Assembly: GCA_018127085.1 (NCBI GenBank)
Contig: CM030727.1
Location: 186,001 to 250,000, forward strand
Direction of reading: 5' to 3'
DNA length: 64,000 nt
From: Pneumocystis sp. 'macacae'
Lineage: Eukaryota > Ascomycota > Pneumocystomycetes > Pneumocystales > Pneumocystaceae
In this document: in pieces, positions 1-12,952 of the stretch
Layout of the letters: every line of letters starts with the position of its first letter
Position numbering within the stretch: the first letter of the stretch is position 1
Notes under the pieces: model-generated
What the model saw: only the letters and a program-made list of their open reading frames with translations
Told to the model about the DNA's origin: nothing
Databases searched by the model: none
Position numbers and translations under genes: made by a program

Positions 1-1
1 T

Positions 2-3000
2 AAGATAAATATGTTTGAAGCCGAAAAGGCACAGTTAGCATGTAGGGTATGCTATTTAAACTATATTTAATTATTTAATGATTATTAAAGACCGTGTTTT
101 CAATAATAGATTACTTTAATACTTGGCTTCGTAGAAAAAGGAATTTTAATAGCAGTTGTAAAGTTGCTTTAGCCAGAAGAGCTAATAGATATATGGTTGC
201 GGATGATGATGTAGATGATGATCCTCTTATTAAGAAAGTCGAATCTTTACTTTTGATTATACCAGCAGGTCTTATAGGCCGTGCTTCATATAACTGTGGG
301 TCATATGCACAAGCTGTATTTTACTGGGAACAGCATATTCGTCAAGAACGGAATAATGGTTTAGATAATAAATCTCTTAGACCTTTATATAAGCAGTTAC
401 AGCAAATGTATATGAACTTAGATGATCCTGACACTATTGATGGAATTTCTTCTAAATTTCATACTTTTGATTTAGATCAACAGATTTTGGCTCATGAAAG
501 TGCAGGTCGTTGGGCAGCTGCTCAGACATGTTATGAATTATCTTTAGATGAAAAAAATCCTAAATTTGAGCTGTTAAATGGTCTATTGAATTGTTTGAAA
601 AGACAAGGTTATTATGGTATTTCTAAAGAAAAAAAAAATTATTAATTTAATTATGTTTTTAGAAACATTATTAACAGAAGTCGACAGTCTTATTTCTTGT
701 AATTTAAATTTTACCAGTAAATTAATAAATATTGGTGCTGAAGTTGCCTGGCAATTTGAAAAATGGAATGTTTTGGAAAAATATTTGAGTTTTACTGATG
801 TTAAATTGTTTGATATTGGTCTTGGAAAAGCATTGTTATTTTTAAAAAGTAGAAAATATTCTGATTATGAAAGTTCTATAGTAGAGCTACGTACACAGTT
901 AGCTATGTCTTTAGGAACGAGTAATATTGATTCTACGTGGCAATGTTATGATATATTATTTAAATTGCATATGTTATTTGAGCTAGAATATATTTATAAT
1001 TTTTTTAATGAGGATAATAATAATAATATAGCGTCTATTATGAATAGTCTGGATCAAAGATTACAACTAATTACAGATTCGTTCGAGCATAGACGTTCTA
1101 TTTTATCTTTGAGACGAATAATTTTGGATATATTAGGGTAAATGTTTTTATTTATATTTATATAATTAAATATTTTAGTTCTTCTAAAGGGGTTAATGTT
1201 AGTGATGAAGTAAGTGAAATATGGCTTAAAATAGCAAAACTTGCAAGGAAATCTGGTCATTTACAACAATCTTATATTTCAATATTAATAGCTGAAAGTA
1301 AAGGTTCACCTTTAGCAAGTCTAGAACATGCAAAATGGTGGTGGAAGCAAGGGGAGCATAGGAAAGCTGTTGAAAGTTTAGAGAATGCTTTTACTGCTGG
1401 GGTTTTTGATTTTTCTGAAAATTTTATTTCTGAAACAAAAGAATTAGATAAATGTTTTAATTCATATTTATCTACAAAATCTAAAGCGTATATTACTGGG
1501 AAGGTTTTTTTATGAAAAATATTTATCTTTCTTATATTATTAATTAGGCTTCTTTACTTCTTGCTAAATGGAAAGATACAGGAGGACAAAGTAATGCGCG
1601 TATATTGATGCAGAAATATCAAGAAGCAGTCAAAATGCATGACAGGTTAGTAAGGTTTTTAATTTTTAATTTTATATGTTTATTTATTAGATGGGAAAAG
1701 GGTCATTATTATCTTGGACACTATTACAATAGATTATATGATGAAGAGGCAAAACATCCACCAAGCCAACAGAGTGCTAACTTGTTTGTTAATTTATCTT
1801 AATATTAAGTTTTTTAATGAGATATTAGTCTAGAAGGCGAATGGATTCGACTCATTTGTATTAGTTATGGACGAGCTCTTCATTATGGAAGTAAATATAT
1901 TTATCAAACAATGCCAAAGTTTCTTACATTTTGGTTGGATTTTGGGAATAATGTTGATAAAATATTTCCTGATGTTGGAACTAAGTATTGGATTTATTTT
2001 AACGTTTTAATCGTTTTAATATTTTAGGGAATTCCAACAGCATCTTCTTCAAGCGAGGCATACTCGACTGAAATTGATAAATGAAAGTGTTAAAAAGTAT
2101 GCAAAGCGGTTACCTGCATATTTGGTATATGTTTTTATTTAATAATTGAAGCTAAGAAATTAAGTTTTTAACAAGTTTTTCTCAATTGATTTCTAGAATA
2201 ACTCACTCAAATCCTTCTGTTTTTTCTATATTAGAAATGATAATTGTTTCAGTTATTTCAACATATCCTAGACAATCTTTATGGTATATTCTTTCTGTAT
2301 CTAAATCACATTCAAAAATACGTTCTGAACGTGGTAATATTATTCTTCAAAAGTTAATGGTATTTCTCCATATTTTTAAATAAATTCATATTCCAAACTT
2401 TTTAGACTGATGCTAAGCATTCATCTTTAAATATTAAGAGATTAATAAATCAGGCACAATTGTTAGTAGGACAGTTTATTCGACTATGTAATACAGAAAT
2501 TACAAGCAGAAGAAGTATACAAAGTCTTTCGAAAGATTTCAGGTTTTCATCTTCTGTTGTACCAATTGATATTGTTGTGCCTATTCAGTCTGTACTAATA
2601 ATTGCTTTACCGTCTTCGCCTGCTGCTATTAAGCATCATTCACCGTTTCCTGATGATCAGCCGTGTTTGCATGGTATTTATTTAAGACCTTACATAATAT
2701 CTTACTTTTATTAGGTTTTTTAGATGAAGTAGATATAATGAATTCTTTACAGAGGCCACGTAAAATTACTATTATTGGTAGCGATGGTCGGCATTATCCA
2801 TTTCTTTGCAAACCAAAAGATGATTTACGAAAAGATGCACGGTTAATGGAGTTTAATAATATGATTAATAAGTTTTTAAAAATAGATAATGAGTCTAGAA
2901 AAAGACGGTTATGTAGGTTGATTTTTTTTATGAAAATAGACTAATTTAAGATATTCGAACTTATAGTGTAATACCTCTCAATGAGGAATGTGGACTCATT

Positions 3001-4071
3001 GAATGGGTTAGTCATACAAGACCTTTAAGAGATATCGTATTGAAATCGTATAAACAAAAAAATATATCTATTAATGTCTCTATGTTTATAAAGTTATTGT
3101 TTTTTTAATAATAGATAGTATTCAGAAGTCCGTTCAATACTGGATATGGCATCATCGAGTTCAAATCCCGGTATAATATTTACTGAAAAATTGTTACCAA
3201 AGTAAGTTTGGATTATTGTTATTATTTTAATATTTTAGTAGATTTCCTGCTGTTTTCCATGAATGGTTTGTGGAGACTTTTCCTTCACCGATAACTTGGA
3301 GAGTAAGTCGATTGAATTATGCACGGACCTTGGCTGTTATGTCTATTGTTGGATATGTTTTGGGGTATATTTTAAGTTTTAATTATTGTAATTTAATGTT
3401 AAAGTAGTCTTGGGGATCGTCATGGAGAAAATATTTTATTTGATGAAAATAATGGAGATTCTTTACATGTAGACTTTAATTGTCTTTTTGAAAAAGTTTC
3501 GTTTTTTAAAATAATATGATTTTGTTTAATTTTTTTAGGGTCTTACTTTTGAAAAACCTGAAAGGGTTCCATTTAGGTTAACTCAAAACATGGTAGATGC
3601 TTTAGGTGTAATAGGTTATAATGGTAAAAATTAATTTTTTTATTAAATATTATTATGATAATTTTTTATAGGAGTTTTTAGAAAGTCATGTGAAGTTACA
3701 ATGCGAATATTAAGATCTAATCAAGAATCATTAACTAGTGTTTTAGAGACTTTTATTCATGACCCACTTGTAGAATGGGATAAAAAAAAGGTATTTATTT
3801 TTTTTATTTTTAATTTAATTTTTTTAGAGAAATATTTCTGTAAATAATTTAAATATGGGAAATCTTGAAGCAAAAAAAGTATTAGACTCAATTAAGCGAA
3901 AACTAGATGGATATATGGCAGCTGAAGTTACACCTTTGTCCATTGAAGGACAAGTAGATGAACTTATTTTGCAAGCGGTTAATCCTGAATTGCTCGCGTT
4001 GATGTATATAGGGTAAATTGTTTTTTTTTAATATATTTTTTGATAATTTTAGTTGGGCAAGTTATATGTAA
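2..4071 (+). CDS. rad3: Rad3/Mec1/ATR checkpoint kinase, 3' part (5' end outside window)
   Basis: PI3K-related protein kinase that senses single-stranded DNA at stalled forks and activates the replication checkpoint. The window opens inside the FAT region ([15 protein letters not shown], then an intron at about 46-91). The kinase domain is read across several exons: the nucleotide-binding part has [20 protein letters not shown], then [18 protein letters not shown]; the catalytic loop is [12 protein letters not shown]; the next segment is [11 protein letters not shown], the ATR-type form. The C-terminus is a full FATC domain ending in GWASYM, with the stop at 4069-4071 after a last intron at 4011-4052. 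About 18 introns of 40-60 bases can be placed. Tel1/ATM and TOR fit less well because of the [11 protein letters not shown] and [11 protein letters not shown] signatures. The upstream start is not in the window. Confidence 0.93.
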
Positions 4072-4416
4072 TATATATTATTTTAATAACTAGGAATTTT
4101 TGAATATTTGTTTTGATTTATAGCGTATATATATATCTATGTCTATCTTTCTATGTTTATCTTTCTGTGTGCTGCTAATTTTCGATATTTTAAAATTAAT
4201 GAATTCTTAATTATTATTTTTAGAAATGTTATTTTGTAGTTTATAGTTTAGAAATATATGTGTGTTATAATAAAAAATATAATTTGGTTTTTATCATTCA
4301 TTTAAATTTGTTTTTGTAATATTTTTACGGTTTTTGTTTTATAAGTGTTTTGAGTTTCGTGATTATAATGTAGGTTGTTTTTATGAATTTTATCTGTCGA
4401 ATAAATTTTTAAGCAA
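4072..4416. other. intergenic, rad3 to med17
   Basis: No coding sequence recognised. T- and G-rich on the + strand. It contains a short imperfect pyrimidine repeat near 4135-4170 (repeats of TCTAT and TTTATCTTTC type). It presumably holds the rad3 terminator and the med17 promoter; no specific site can be assigned. Confidence 0.6.
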
Positions 4417-6412
4417 ATGAGTCCAAATGTCCTTCTGATCCCATATCCACGACACTATTCATATGGTTATAAGTAAGTTTTATTTCTTTTGTGATATTTT
4501 TGTTTATTTTATTTAGTTATGATTATTTTTTGGAAGATACTATTTCAAGAATTGTTACAAGATATGGAGCATTTAGAAAACTTAAAGAGTCTTTTTTTCT
4601 TAATATTGATGAGGATCTTGACGATAGTGATGATTGTTTGAAGAGTAGTCGAGACTGTAATGTTCCTGATACTACGTTAATTGGTTCAAAACGACATGTT
4701 CAACAAGCAAAAGAAAAGCTTATCAATATGATTGCGTATGTTAAAAGAATTGTATATATATTGGTTTAAATTTTTCAGTAATGCCCAAAATGAATGTTCT
4801 TTAATTCTTGATTTTGTTTCTTTATTATTGTCCTCAGTTAAGTCTACTTTAGGAAATTCCAGTATGTCTACATTTTTAAAAGAACGTATTCCTGTTGGTT
4901 CATTTGGTACTGAACGTGTTAAAAGATATATTTATCAGGAGGATAAAGATGTGTCTAAAGGCTGGAAAATACAGGCTTTGTCTAGGGCTGCATCTGATCT
5001 CTTAGATGCATCAGTTAGAATTGATAAAGAAACAGCTTTGGAAACTAAATTTTGGCATCATGTTAGTTTATTAAAACAAAATGGATGGAATCTTATGCAT
5101 TCTCGAATTAATAACTCAAAAAATCTTATAGTTAATTATGGGATCATGGATGGTATTAGTTTCACTTCATTTTTCATTAATAACTAATAGTTACTCGTAT
5201 CTTTGGGAAAGGGTTTGCTGTTTTACAAAAAAATACTGAAGGTGGAGTTGAATTTGATGGGATAGATATGAATGAGATTTTTAAAACTATACGACTTAGG
5301 TTTGTTGAAAATGATATTGTAAAAGGGTATGTAATTTGGGATAATTCTTCATTCTTGGAATTATTTGATAAAAATATTCAAATTTTATCTCGAAGGAAGG
5401 ATAGTTTTTTTGAAGAGGAATTATTAGAAGAGGTTTTTTTTGTTAAATTTTTTTGTTGATTAATATTGTAAGATTATAAGAGAAGTTACCTTTTTTGATG
5501 ATTTAAATGCTACAATAATGGATAATGGTGTTTCTGTTGAAATTTTAGGACCCAAAAGGGTATTATTAATTGATATTGTGATTTTTATATTCTTTGTATA
5601 CTTATTTCTGAATATTTTAGGTAGATACTTCAATAAAAGTTGAGGAATCTGGTGAATACGATGTTTTGTGTGAAGTTATACTTTTGATGTTACATTTATT
5701 TTTTTCATATTATGAGACTCAGAAATTAAAATGGATAAATGATTTGCCCTTTTTATCAAAAATGTTTTTTTTTTCAATGTTGTTTTTAAATGCTAATTTT
5801 TATAGACAAAATAAAAAACAATCACGGATCCTTTTTCCTGTTGTATCTCAAATATCTCATTATTTTGTTTTGAATGAAATATTTAAAGAGTTGAATAATT
5901 GTATTAATGTTATTTTACTAGAAGGATGGTCTGTAAATTATAATATTAGAAAATATGTTGGTATGGATTTTGGTGCTTCCGAAGATTCTATTATTCAAGC
6001 TATTATTAATGGTGCTCAAAGTATAGTTGAAATATATCTTCCTGGATCTTCTCAATTAGTAATTAATATACAAACAAATAATTATAAAACATCTTTTGAG
6101 GTTGATTTTCGAAATTCTCGGATTAATGGATTTACAAGTAAAACTACTTGTGGAAGTATTTTTGAAGTATTAGATTGTATTATATGGTCTATTAATAAGG
6201 ATTTCGTGAATGTTTTACAAGAAATTGTTGCTCCACAATGGGGAATTGAAAATGGTGAATTATTAAATACTGATGATGGCAGAAGACTTAAAATAGATAT
6301 TTTACTACAAAGGAATGAAAGTGGTATATGGAAAATTTTTTTATATAAAAATGGAACACTTGTTCATGTAGAAAATAATAAAATTAGTGATTTTATAAAT
6401 AAAATAATATAG
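4417..6412 (+). CDS. med17: Mediator complex subunit 17 (Srb4)
   Basis: Core head-module subunit of Mediator, which links activators to RNA polymerase II. Proposed start ATG 4417 (MSPNVLLIPYPRHYS). The first intron joins to YFLEDTISRIVTRYGAFRKL, which resembles the Med17 N-terminal block (R-I-x-x-E-R-G-x-F-R-x-L-T-E). The middle has IPVGSFGTERVKRY and the FWHHVSLLKQNGWNLMHSR block that is typical of the family, followed by LIVNYGIMD. Introns at about 4472-4516, 4736-4779, 5155-5189, 5432-5474 and 5559-5621 restore a single frame. The last exon runs 5622-6412 and ends EN-N-K-I-SDFINKII. The gene lies 345 bases after rad3 and ends 54 bases from the convergent complex I gene. Identification rests on motif resemblance recalled from the family; the exact start is less certain than the body. 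Confidence 0.72.
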
Positions 6413-6466
6413 TATTTTTTATAAAATTGGATCTAAATACAAAAAAACACCGGTTGTATATAAGTT

Positions 6467-7127
6467 TTATTCATACTTTGAAGGATCAGTACCATGGTCG
6501 TTATGGTTAACTAAATTGAACCATGGAAATAATGCTAAATCTATAAGTATTTTCTTATAAAAAGGAATTGGATTACAAAATTTAAGGGCTGAATATTTTG
6601 AATTTCGTGAGGCAATTTTCTGTATGTCCTCTGAAAGTCTCGATTTTCCATATAATGGTATATTTTCTGCCTTTTTTCTTTGCATTTCTAGTTTATCCAT
6701 TTCGACTTCTCGTGCATTTTCTATCCATCCCCAAAGTCTTACTATATATGATAAGTTTCTATCTATTCTTTAGTATTTCTTCTTACAGCTTGATCTTTGA
6801 TATGCTAATAAAAAGCCTCCACATAGTCCTAGAAAGCACCCAAGTCGAAGCCCTGGAATTAGTCTTGCTTGGTTCATAGACGGTGACCATTTTTCTTGTT
6901 CTTTTAGTATTCTTTTATATGCTATATTCTTTTTGTACCCATAAGAAATATTCCTGCAGGGAAGCCTACTGTTCCTGCTATAAAAATAAGATAATCTAAT
7001 GGTCTAGCATATCGAATAACTCTAAGAAAATGAGGATCTGTATCAATTATCTGAAATTTTATTAGAAAAAATAGTTTTATTATTTCCGCACTTGAAATTT
7101 AGTAGTGGTTTCTTTTTTTTCTGACAT
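6467..7127 (-). CDS. NADH:ubiquinone oxidoreductase 21 kDa-type subunit
   Basis: Accessory subunit of mitochondrial complex I, of the fungal 20.9/21 kDa type (N. crassa nuo-21 family). Reading the minus strand from ATG at 7127: MSEKKETTTKFQ, an intron, then IIDTDPHFLRVIRYARPLDY, which is the family's N-terminal signature, followed by a hydrophobic stretch LIFIAGTVGFPAGIFLM. A second intron leads to QEKWSPSMNQARLIPGLRLG and a second membrane-like segment. A third intron leads to LRLWGWIENAREVEMDK. The C-terminal exon has PLYGKSRLSEDIQKIASRNS and ends WFNLVNHNDHGTDPSKYE. Its presence implies the organism keeps respiratory complex I. It shares a 63-base divergent upstream region with swi3. Confidence 0.8.
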
Positions 7128-7190
7128 TTTCTTGGTAAAATTCTTTATTTGTCTAGTTTTTGAGTGTTAATGTTAGGTTTATTCATAACG
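7128..7190. promoter_or_regulatory. short divergent promoter, complex I subunit / swi3
   Basis: Only 63 bases separate the two start codons if swi3 begins at ATG 7191. The stretch is T-rich on the + strand. Both genes must be transcribed from it or from sites overlapping the coding starts. No factor site is identifiable. Confidence 0.45.
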
Positions 7191-7889
7191 ATGACCAGTT
7201 TATTTGATCTAGATGAAAAGGACGTGCATATTGTTGCAAGACATAAAAAAATTAATAGAACTTTAGAAAATGTTGATAATCTCTCACCTACAGTTCAAGC
7301 TGCAAACTCTGTACATCTAGGATCTACAATATATGAAAAACGTCAAGAACGCTCAGATAATTTTTATGATTTACTTTTGGATCCTTCAGATCTGGGGATT
7401 GATGAAGAAGTTTCTATTCGTACGCGTAGGCCTCTGGCAAAGTTGGATGATGAGAGGTAAGAAAAATAATCTGAATTGTATGTCATTGATGAAAGAGATT
7501 ATTATCAGACAAAGGTCTTGTGCGGATTGTGCATCAGGCACCCCAGAGAATACGTTTGAAAGGAAAAGGACATGAAGTATGAAGTATATAAGTGTTAAAT
7601 GTATTGTTAATATATATAGTTTGAAGATTTGCGGTTTCTTTTGTCATATTATCAGATCTGGGCTCATGAACTTTTTCCTAAAGCGAAATTTCACGAAGTA
7701 ATTCGGATGATTCAAAAGTGCGGGCATTCTAAACGTATTCGGATTGAGCGTTCCCAGTGGATTCGCTTAGGAAGGGTAGGTGTTTTGGAACAAGTGCAAG
7801 ATAAATCGAAGATTAAAAATATTTCGGAGATGGTAAAAGATGACTATATGATGGAGGCTTTAGAGTCAGATAAAGAATTAGATGCTTGA
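7191..7889 (+). CDS. swi3: Replication fork protection component Swi3/Csm3 (TIPIN)
   Basis: Partner of Swi1/Tof1 (Timeless) in the fork protection complex, needed to stabilise stalled forks and pass the checkpoint signal that Rad3/ATR acts on. Start taken at 7191 (MTSLFDLDEKDV); an in-frame ATG at 7164 gives nine extra residues and is less likely. An intron near 7457-7497 restores the frame to LLSDKGLVRIVHQAP then RIRLKGKGHE. A second intron (about 7575-7619) leads to FEDLRFLLSYYQIWAHELFP, then KAKFHEVIRMIQKCGHSKRI and QWI. This is the conserved Swi3 domain (KGxPxLxxxxxxxxFKGKGHE ... FYQxWxxxLxPKAxF ... GHSKRM). The tail is acidic (ALESDKELDA). The gene begins about 3 kb after the rad3 stop codon; I take this as chance. 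Confidence 0.85.
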
Positions 7890-8139
7890 GTGCTTTCACT
7901 TGAGGGTGTTTTGAACCGTGTTATTTGTATTGGAATTTTTGTTTTCATTTTTAGATAGACAGTATATTTAACTTAAATGTATAATTATAGTTAAAAAGCT
8001 AATTTTAAGATTAATGATGCTTTGGTTCATTGTGTTTTTTGATACAATAAATAGGTATAATGGGTAGAATTTTGTTTTTTTTTTTTTTATTGTTTTATTA
8101 ATATAAGTTTTATATTATACAACGGACGATATATCTCTG
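7890..8139. promoter_or_regulatory. swi3 terminator / ski2 promoter region with poly(dT) tract
   Basis: A 14-T run at 8075-8088 lies about 50 bases before the ski2 start. Poly(dA:dT) tracts commonly exclude nucleosomes at fungal promoters, so this is a reasonable promoter element; that role is inference. Confidence 0.4.
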
Positions 8140-11100
8140 ATGCGATCCAATGGCCTTAACGATACATTTGAGGAATTAAAAAAGTCTTTTAATCAGTTAC
8201 CGAAAGAAATAATAACAATTAATGGACATTTAAGACGAAGTCTAAATTTTAGTTTACCCAAAGATGAAGTTTTGGTGCAATTAGAAACGTTTTTAGCACC
8301 ACCGGTTGAATTTTCGATAGAATGGCTGAATCGTCTTCAAGTGTAAGATGGTATTAAAGGTTATTGTTATTAACATTGTTGGTAGATATACTAGAAAAAA
8401 AGTGGATTATCGAGAGTTGTTTCAAGTTTTGCCGTTTATTTTCCAGATGACAATACAATTTGTTAGGGAAGGGCTTGACGGTCTAATTGTTGGATATCAA
8501 GAAGTATTAGAATTATTATCTTATATGTGGTGTTAATATTTGTTTTTTTACGTTTAGGATATTATGTCTTTGGAGATTAACTCGAAAAATTCTACAACTT
8601 TTGAGCGTAGGCCAGCATCTCTTAGTGATTTTGTTCGAGGACGATCTACATTTTTACCTTTTGTTTCTGAAAGATTTAAAGCCCTGAAGTTAGATAAAGA
8701 TTCTTTGAATTTAGAGTATTCAGATTTTTCCCAAGTTGCACCTGGACTTTCACGTACGGGTATTTTGAAGGAGCCTGAATATTTACATGAATATTTATCT
8801 GAATTTGAGAGTGTTAACCCTAATAATTGGAAATTCGATCCTATAGAGCCTCTTTCCTTAGATAAAGAAGAGATATTGAGTTTTCCATGTGACAATAATA
8901 ATAAAGTAGATACGTTTTTTGAACCAGTTGATGATTTTTTATCGTTTGAGGTAATACTATAAATTCTATTTTGTTTGTTAAGTGTGCTAGTCTTCGTTAT
9001 TCTCTTCGAATATCGATATTTTAAAGTGTCCTTCAAAGCAGAAAACTAAAGAATGGGCTCATGTAGTTGATATAAAATCTGACTTTTCTAACTTTTATGA
9101 ATTAGTTCCTAATATGGCATATAATGTATGTATGTTTTTTATAATTAATCTTTTTTGAAATTTGCTGAAGTTTGCATTTGAACTTGATAATTTTCAAAAA
9201 TTCGCTATTTATCATCTCGAAAGGACTGAGTCGGTATTTGTATCTGCTCATACTTCTGCTGGAAAGACTGTAGTAGCCGAATATGCTATAGCGTTAGCAT
9301 CAAAACATATGACAAAGTTTGTTATTTTTTTTACTGGCATTTTTAAAATTTAGTAGAGCCATTTATACATCACCTATAAAAGCTCTTAGTAATCAGAAAT
9401 TTAGAGATTTCCATAGTACATTTGAGGATGTTGGAATTTTAACTGGAGATATACAAATTCGACCAGAGGCTAGTTGTTTAATTATGACAACTGAAATTCT
9501 TCGATCAATGTTATATAAAGGAGCTGATCTTATACGAGATGTCGAATTTGTTATATTTGATGAAGTCCATTATGTTAATGATTTAGAGGTATATGTTTTG
9601 TATTTTTGTTTATTAGAGCTTATTTTTTAAGAGAGGTGTTGTTTGGGAAGAAGTAATTATAATGTTGCCAGAATATGTTACTTTAATTCTTCTTTCTGCA
9701 ACTGTTCCAAATACAAAAGAGTTTGCGGAATGGATAGGAAGAACTAGACAAAAAGATATATATGTTATTTCTACTGCTAAGAGACCTGTACCTTTAGAAC
9801 ATTTTTTATGGGTAGATAAAAAGATGTTTAAAGTAGTTAATGAAAAAAAAGTTTTTTTGGTCCAAGGGTTTGTTTTAAGATTACAAAAGTATATTTCTAA
9901 ATTGGATAGTTATAAAGATGCAAGTATGATATTAAAAGAAAATAAGAATAAAGCTTCTATACAATTGAATGAAACTAAGAATCATAGCAATATCCTTTTA
10001 CGTGGCAGAGGACAAAATAATTTAGATTATACTGGTAATATTCGAAATTTTTGTGGAAAAGGAAGAAAATTTTTAAATATTCATAATCATAAAAATGAAT
10101 TTAGGTTTTTTGAAAAACATGATAAAAGTACTTGGATTTATCTTACTAATTATTTGCGTAAAATCAATTTACTACCTGTTGTTGTATTTGTGTTCTCTAA
10201 GAAGAAGTGTGAAGATAATGCTAATTCATTGGTTAATTTGGATTTGTTGAATCATACTGCAAAAAGTGAAGTTCATGTTATTATTGAGAAGTCAATATCT
10301 AGACTTCGTATGGAAGATACTAAACTTCCTCAAATTATCAGAATAAGAGATATACTGTCAAGAGGTATTGGTGTTCATCATGGCGGTTTATTGCCGATAG
10401 TAAAAGAGGTTAAAATTATTATTTACTTTCTTCTTACTATTAATTTATATTAGATTGTTGAGATTTTGTTTTCTAGAGGTTTAGTTAGAATTCTTTTTGC
10501 AACTGAAACTTTTGCAATGGTGAATTATATAAATATTGAAGGATCTTTTTAACAAATAAGGGTGTAAATATGCCGGCAAAATCTGTGGTGTTTTCAGGAA
10601 TACGAAAACATGATGGTCAAGAATTTCGTTATCTTTTTCCTGGAGAATATACTCAGATGGCAGGGCGTGCTGGGCGAAGAGGACTAGATACTACAGGAGT
10701 GGTAATAATTATGTGTAATGATGAACTTCCTGATGTATTTTAATTATTATTTTGTTTTTTTTTTTTATTTTTCTTAGATTAATACTCTTACGCGTATTTT
10801 GTTAGGAAATTCTGCTAAATTAAGAAGTCAATTTCGTTTAACATATAATATGATTTTAAACGTTCTTCGTGTAAAAACTTTAAGGATTGAAGAAATGATA
10901 AAGCGAAGTTTTAGTGAGAATATGAATCAAAAGTTGCTTCCTGAACATCAGGAAGAAGTAATTCAGTATGAAAAAGAATTAAATTTGCTAAAGCAAGAAC
11001 CATGTGCTTTTTGTGATATTGATTTAGTAATTTTTCATAATGAAAGTATAGAGTATTCTCAACTTACGAAAATATGTTATAAATTTTCACTTTCTTTTCC

Positions 11101-12593
11101 TTTTGGACGAAAAATATTTTCTCTTGGAAGACTTGTAATCTATCAGGAAAATGCATGATATTGTTTATTCTTATTGTTATTGCTAATGAAGTTAGAATTT
11201 TTATCCATCATTAGCAATATTACTTGGTGAAGCTCCTTCTTTTACTAGTGAAAAGTGTTTTTATGTTTTATATCTAAAACAAAAAGATTTAAAAAAACAA
11301 GGTAATTTTTTCCTAGTTATCTTTATGTGGTGTAATTCTGCAAATTTAGTAAATAGATTTCCTTTTATACCCGTTTTTTGCATTTACGATTTTGGATTAG
11401 ATAATTTAGAGGTCGAGCAATTTGAACAAAAAGTATTGTCTCTTTCATCAATTGAATGGATTACGCAAGTAGTAATTAAGGTATTTAAAAAAGAAAGATA
11501 TTTTAAAATTTTAATGGATTTAGCTTGATATTTCTGCAATTCGTTTTAGAACTAAAGAATCTTATTATAATATCTATGAGCAGTTAAAAAAAGTTGAATT
11601 AGTTAAAGATCAAAAATTTTTAGAGTGTAATTTTGGAAATATTCTAGATTTAAAATTTAAAGAATTATTTATGAAGCGGAAATTATATGAACATAAAATG
11701 TTTGATAGAAAATGTTTGGAATGTCCTGATTTCATTTCTCATGTTAGATTGTTTCCTATTTTTTTAAGAATTAATTTTGTTAGTTTTTTGAAGCTCATAA
11801 GAGGTATTTATTAGTTGAAAAAATTGAAATGTTAAAAGAATTGATTTCAAATCAAAATTTGGAACTTCTTCCTGATTATAAGCAACGCATTAATGTTCTA
11901 AAGGAACTAAATTATATAGACGATGACTTAAATGTTTTATTAAAAGGGCGAGTAGCATGTGAGGTTTGTATATATTTTTTATTGTTGTATTTATAATTAA
12001 GCTTTTTAAGATAAATTCTGCTCATGAATTAGTATTAACTGAACTTATTTTGGAGAATACTTTGGCTGAATTTGAATCAGAGGAGATTGTTGCGTTACTT
12101 AGTGCCTTTGTATTTGAAGAAAAGACCGAATCTGTGCCTTCTATTTCCCCCCATCTTGAAAAGGTATTTTTTGTAGATTATTTTTATATCTTAATTAGAA
12201 AAGGGGAAACAAATAATAATTAATGCTGTAAAAAAGATTAATTTTATTCAAGAGAAATATCAAATTTCATCTTTGTGCGACTCATTGAATTTTGAAAGTA
12301 AAGCTCGTTTTGGTTTGGTTGAGGTGGTTTATGAATGGGCCCGGGGAATGGTATATTATATTTTATTCTATTAATGATTTTCTTTATAACTTTAGTCTTT
12401 TGAGCGTATTATGGATCTTACAGATGCTTTAGAGGGGTCAATTGTTCGTGTTATGACACGATTAGATCAAGTACTTCGAGAATGCGCTAGTGCTGCACAT
12501 ATTATAGGTGATACATCTATGTATTCTAAAATGGAAGATTGTCAAGAAAAAATTCGGAGAGATATTATATTTTCTCCAAGTCTTTATGTTTAG
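8140..12593 (+). CDS. ski2: Ski2-type superkiller RNA helicase
   Basis: DExH RNA helicase of the cytoplasmic Ski complex, which feeds mRNA to the exosome for 3'-5' decay. Start ATG 8140; early exons read [11 protein letters not shown], then [11 protein letters not shown] and [13 protein letters not shown], as in Ski2 N-termini. Helicase motifs in order: Q/I region [14 protein letters not shown] and [14 protein letters not shown] (Walker A); [16 protein letters not shown] (Ia); FDEVHYVND (DEVH box); [17 protein letters not shown] (III); [15 protein letters not shown] (IV-V); ATETFAM and [13 protein letters not shown] (split by an intron); [16 protein letters not shown] (VI). The end is [19 protein letters not shown] and a short tail FSPSLYV, as in Ski2/Mtr4 C-terminal helical domains. 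The WVDKKMF region and the long insertion after it fit Ski2 better than Mtr4. At least ten short introns. Confidence 0.92.
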
Positions 12594-12952
12594 AATTTAT
12601 AATATCAAAAAGTTTCAAGTACTTATGTACTGTGATAGTTCAATTGTTTATAGGTAAAATTGAATATTTTATGATACTATAGTATTTATATTAATAATTG
12701 TTATTGGATTATTTCTGTTTGTATTAGCAAATGCTGTAGATATTTATTTAAATGTTATTTTGTTGTGTAAATATTATTTTAATAATTTATACCTGAAATT
12801 AACGATTTGTAATTGGTTTAAAAAATTTGGATTTTTGTAAAGATTGATAAAGTTTATGATCATTAAGAGTTACAAAAGATTAATCTTTGTTTTTTCAAGT
12901 TTTGGTATTATTAATTGTTTATAAGTATTTTTTATTTTTGATATTAAAATTT
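12594..12952. other. intergenic, ski2 to importin
   Basis: AT-rich, no coding sequence or repeat recognised. Presumed ski2 terminator and importin promoter. Confidence 0.6.

Noticed and set aside
1054..1260. 68-codon open frame on the minus strand
   Set aside because: Overlaps a rad3 exon and intron on the opposite strand; no family resemblance.
3150..3180. tRNA-like T-arm sequence (TTCAAATCCCGG)
   Set aside because: It falls within a rad3 exon ([10 protein letters not shown]...) and no cloverleaf can be built around it.
6598..6879. Hydrophobic open frame on the plus strand
   Set aside because: Antisense to the complex I subunit, which has a continuous spliced reading and family motifs on the minus strand.
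2..7889. Possible functional cluster of checkpoint genes (rad3 and swi3 close together)
   Set aside because: The genes between them (med17, complex I subunit) are unrelated and the rest of the window shows no clustering by pathway; chance is sufficient.
8554..9036. 160-codon open frame on the minus strand
   Set aside because: It lies antisense to a Ski2 exon whose plus-strand reading matches the family; it is a shadow frame.
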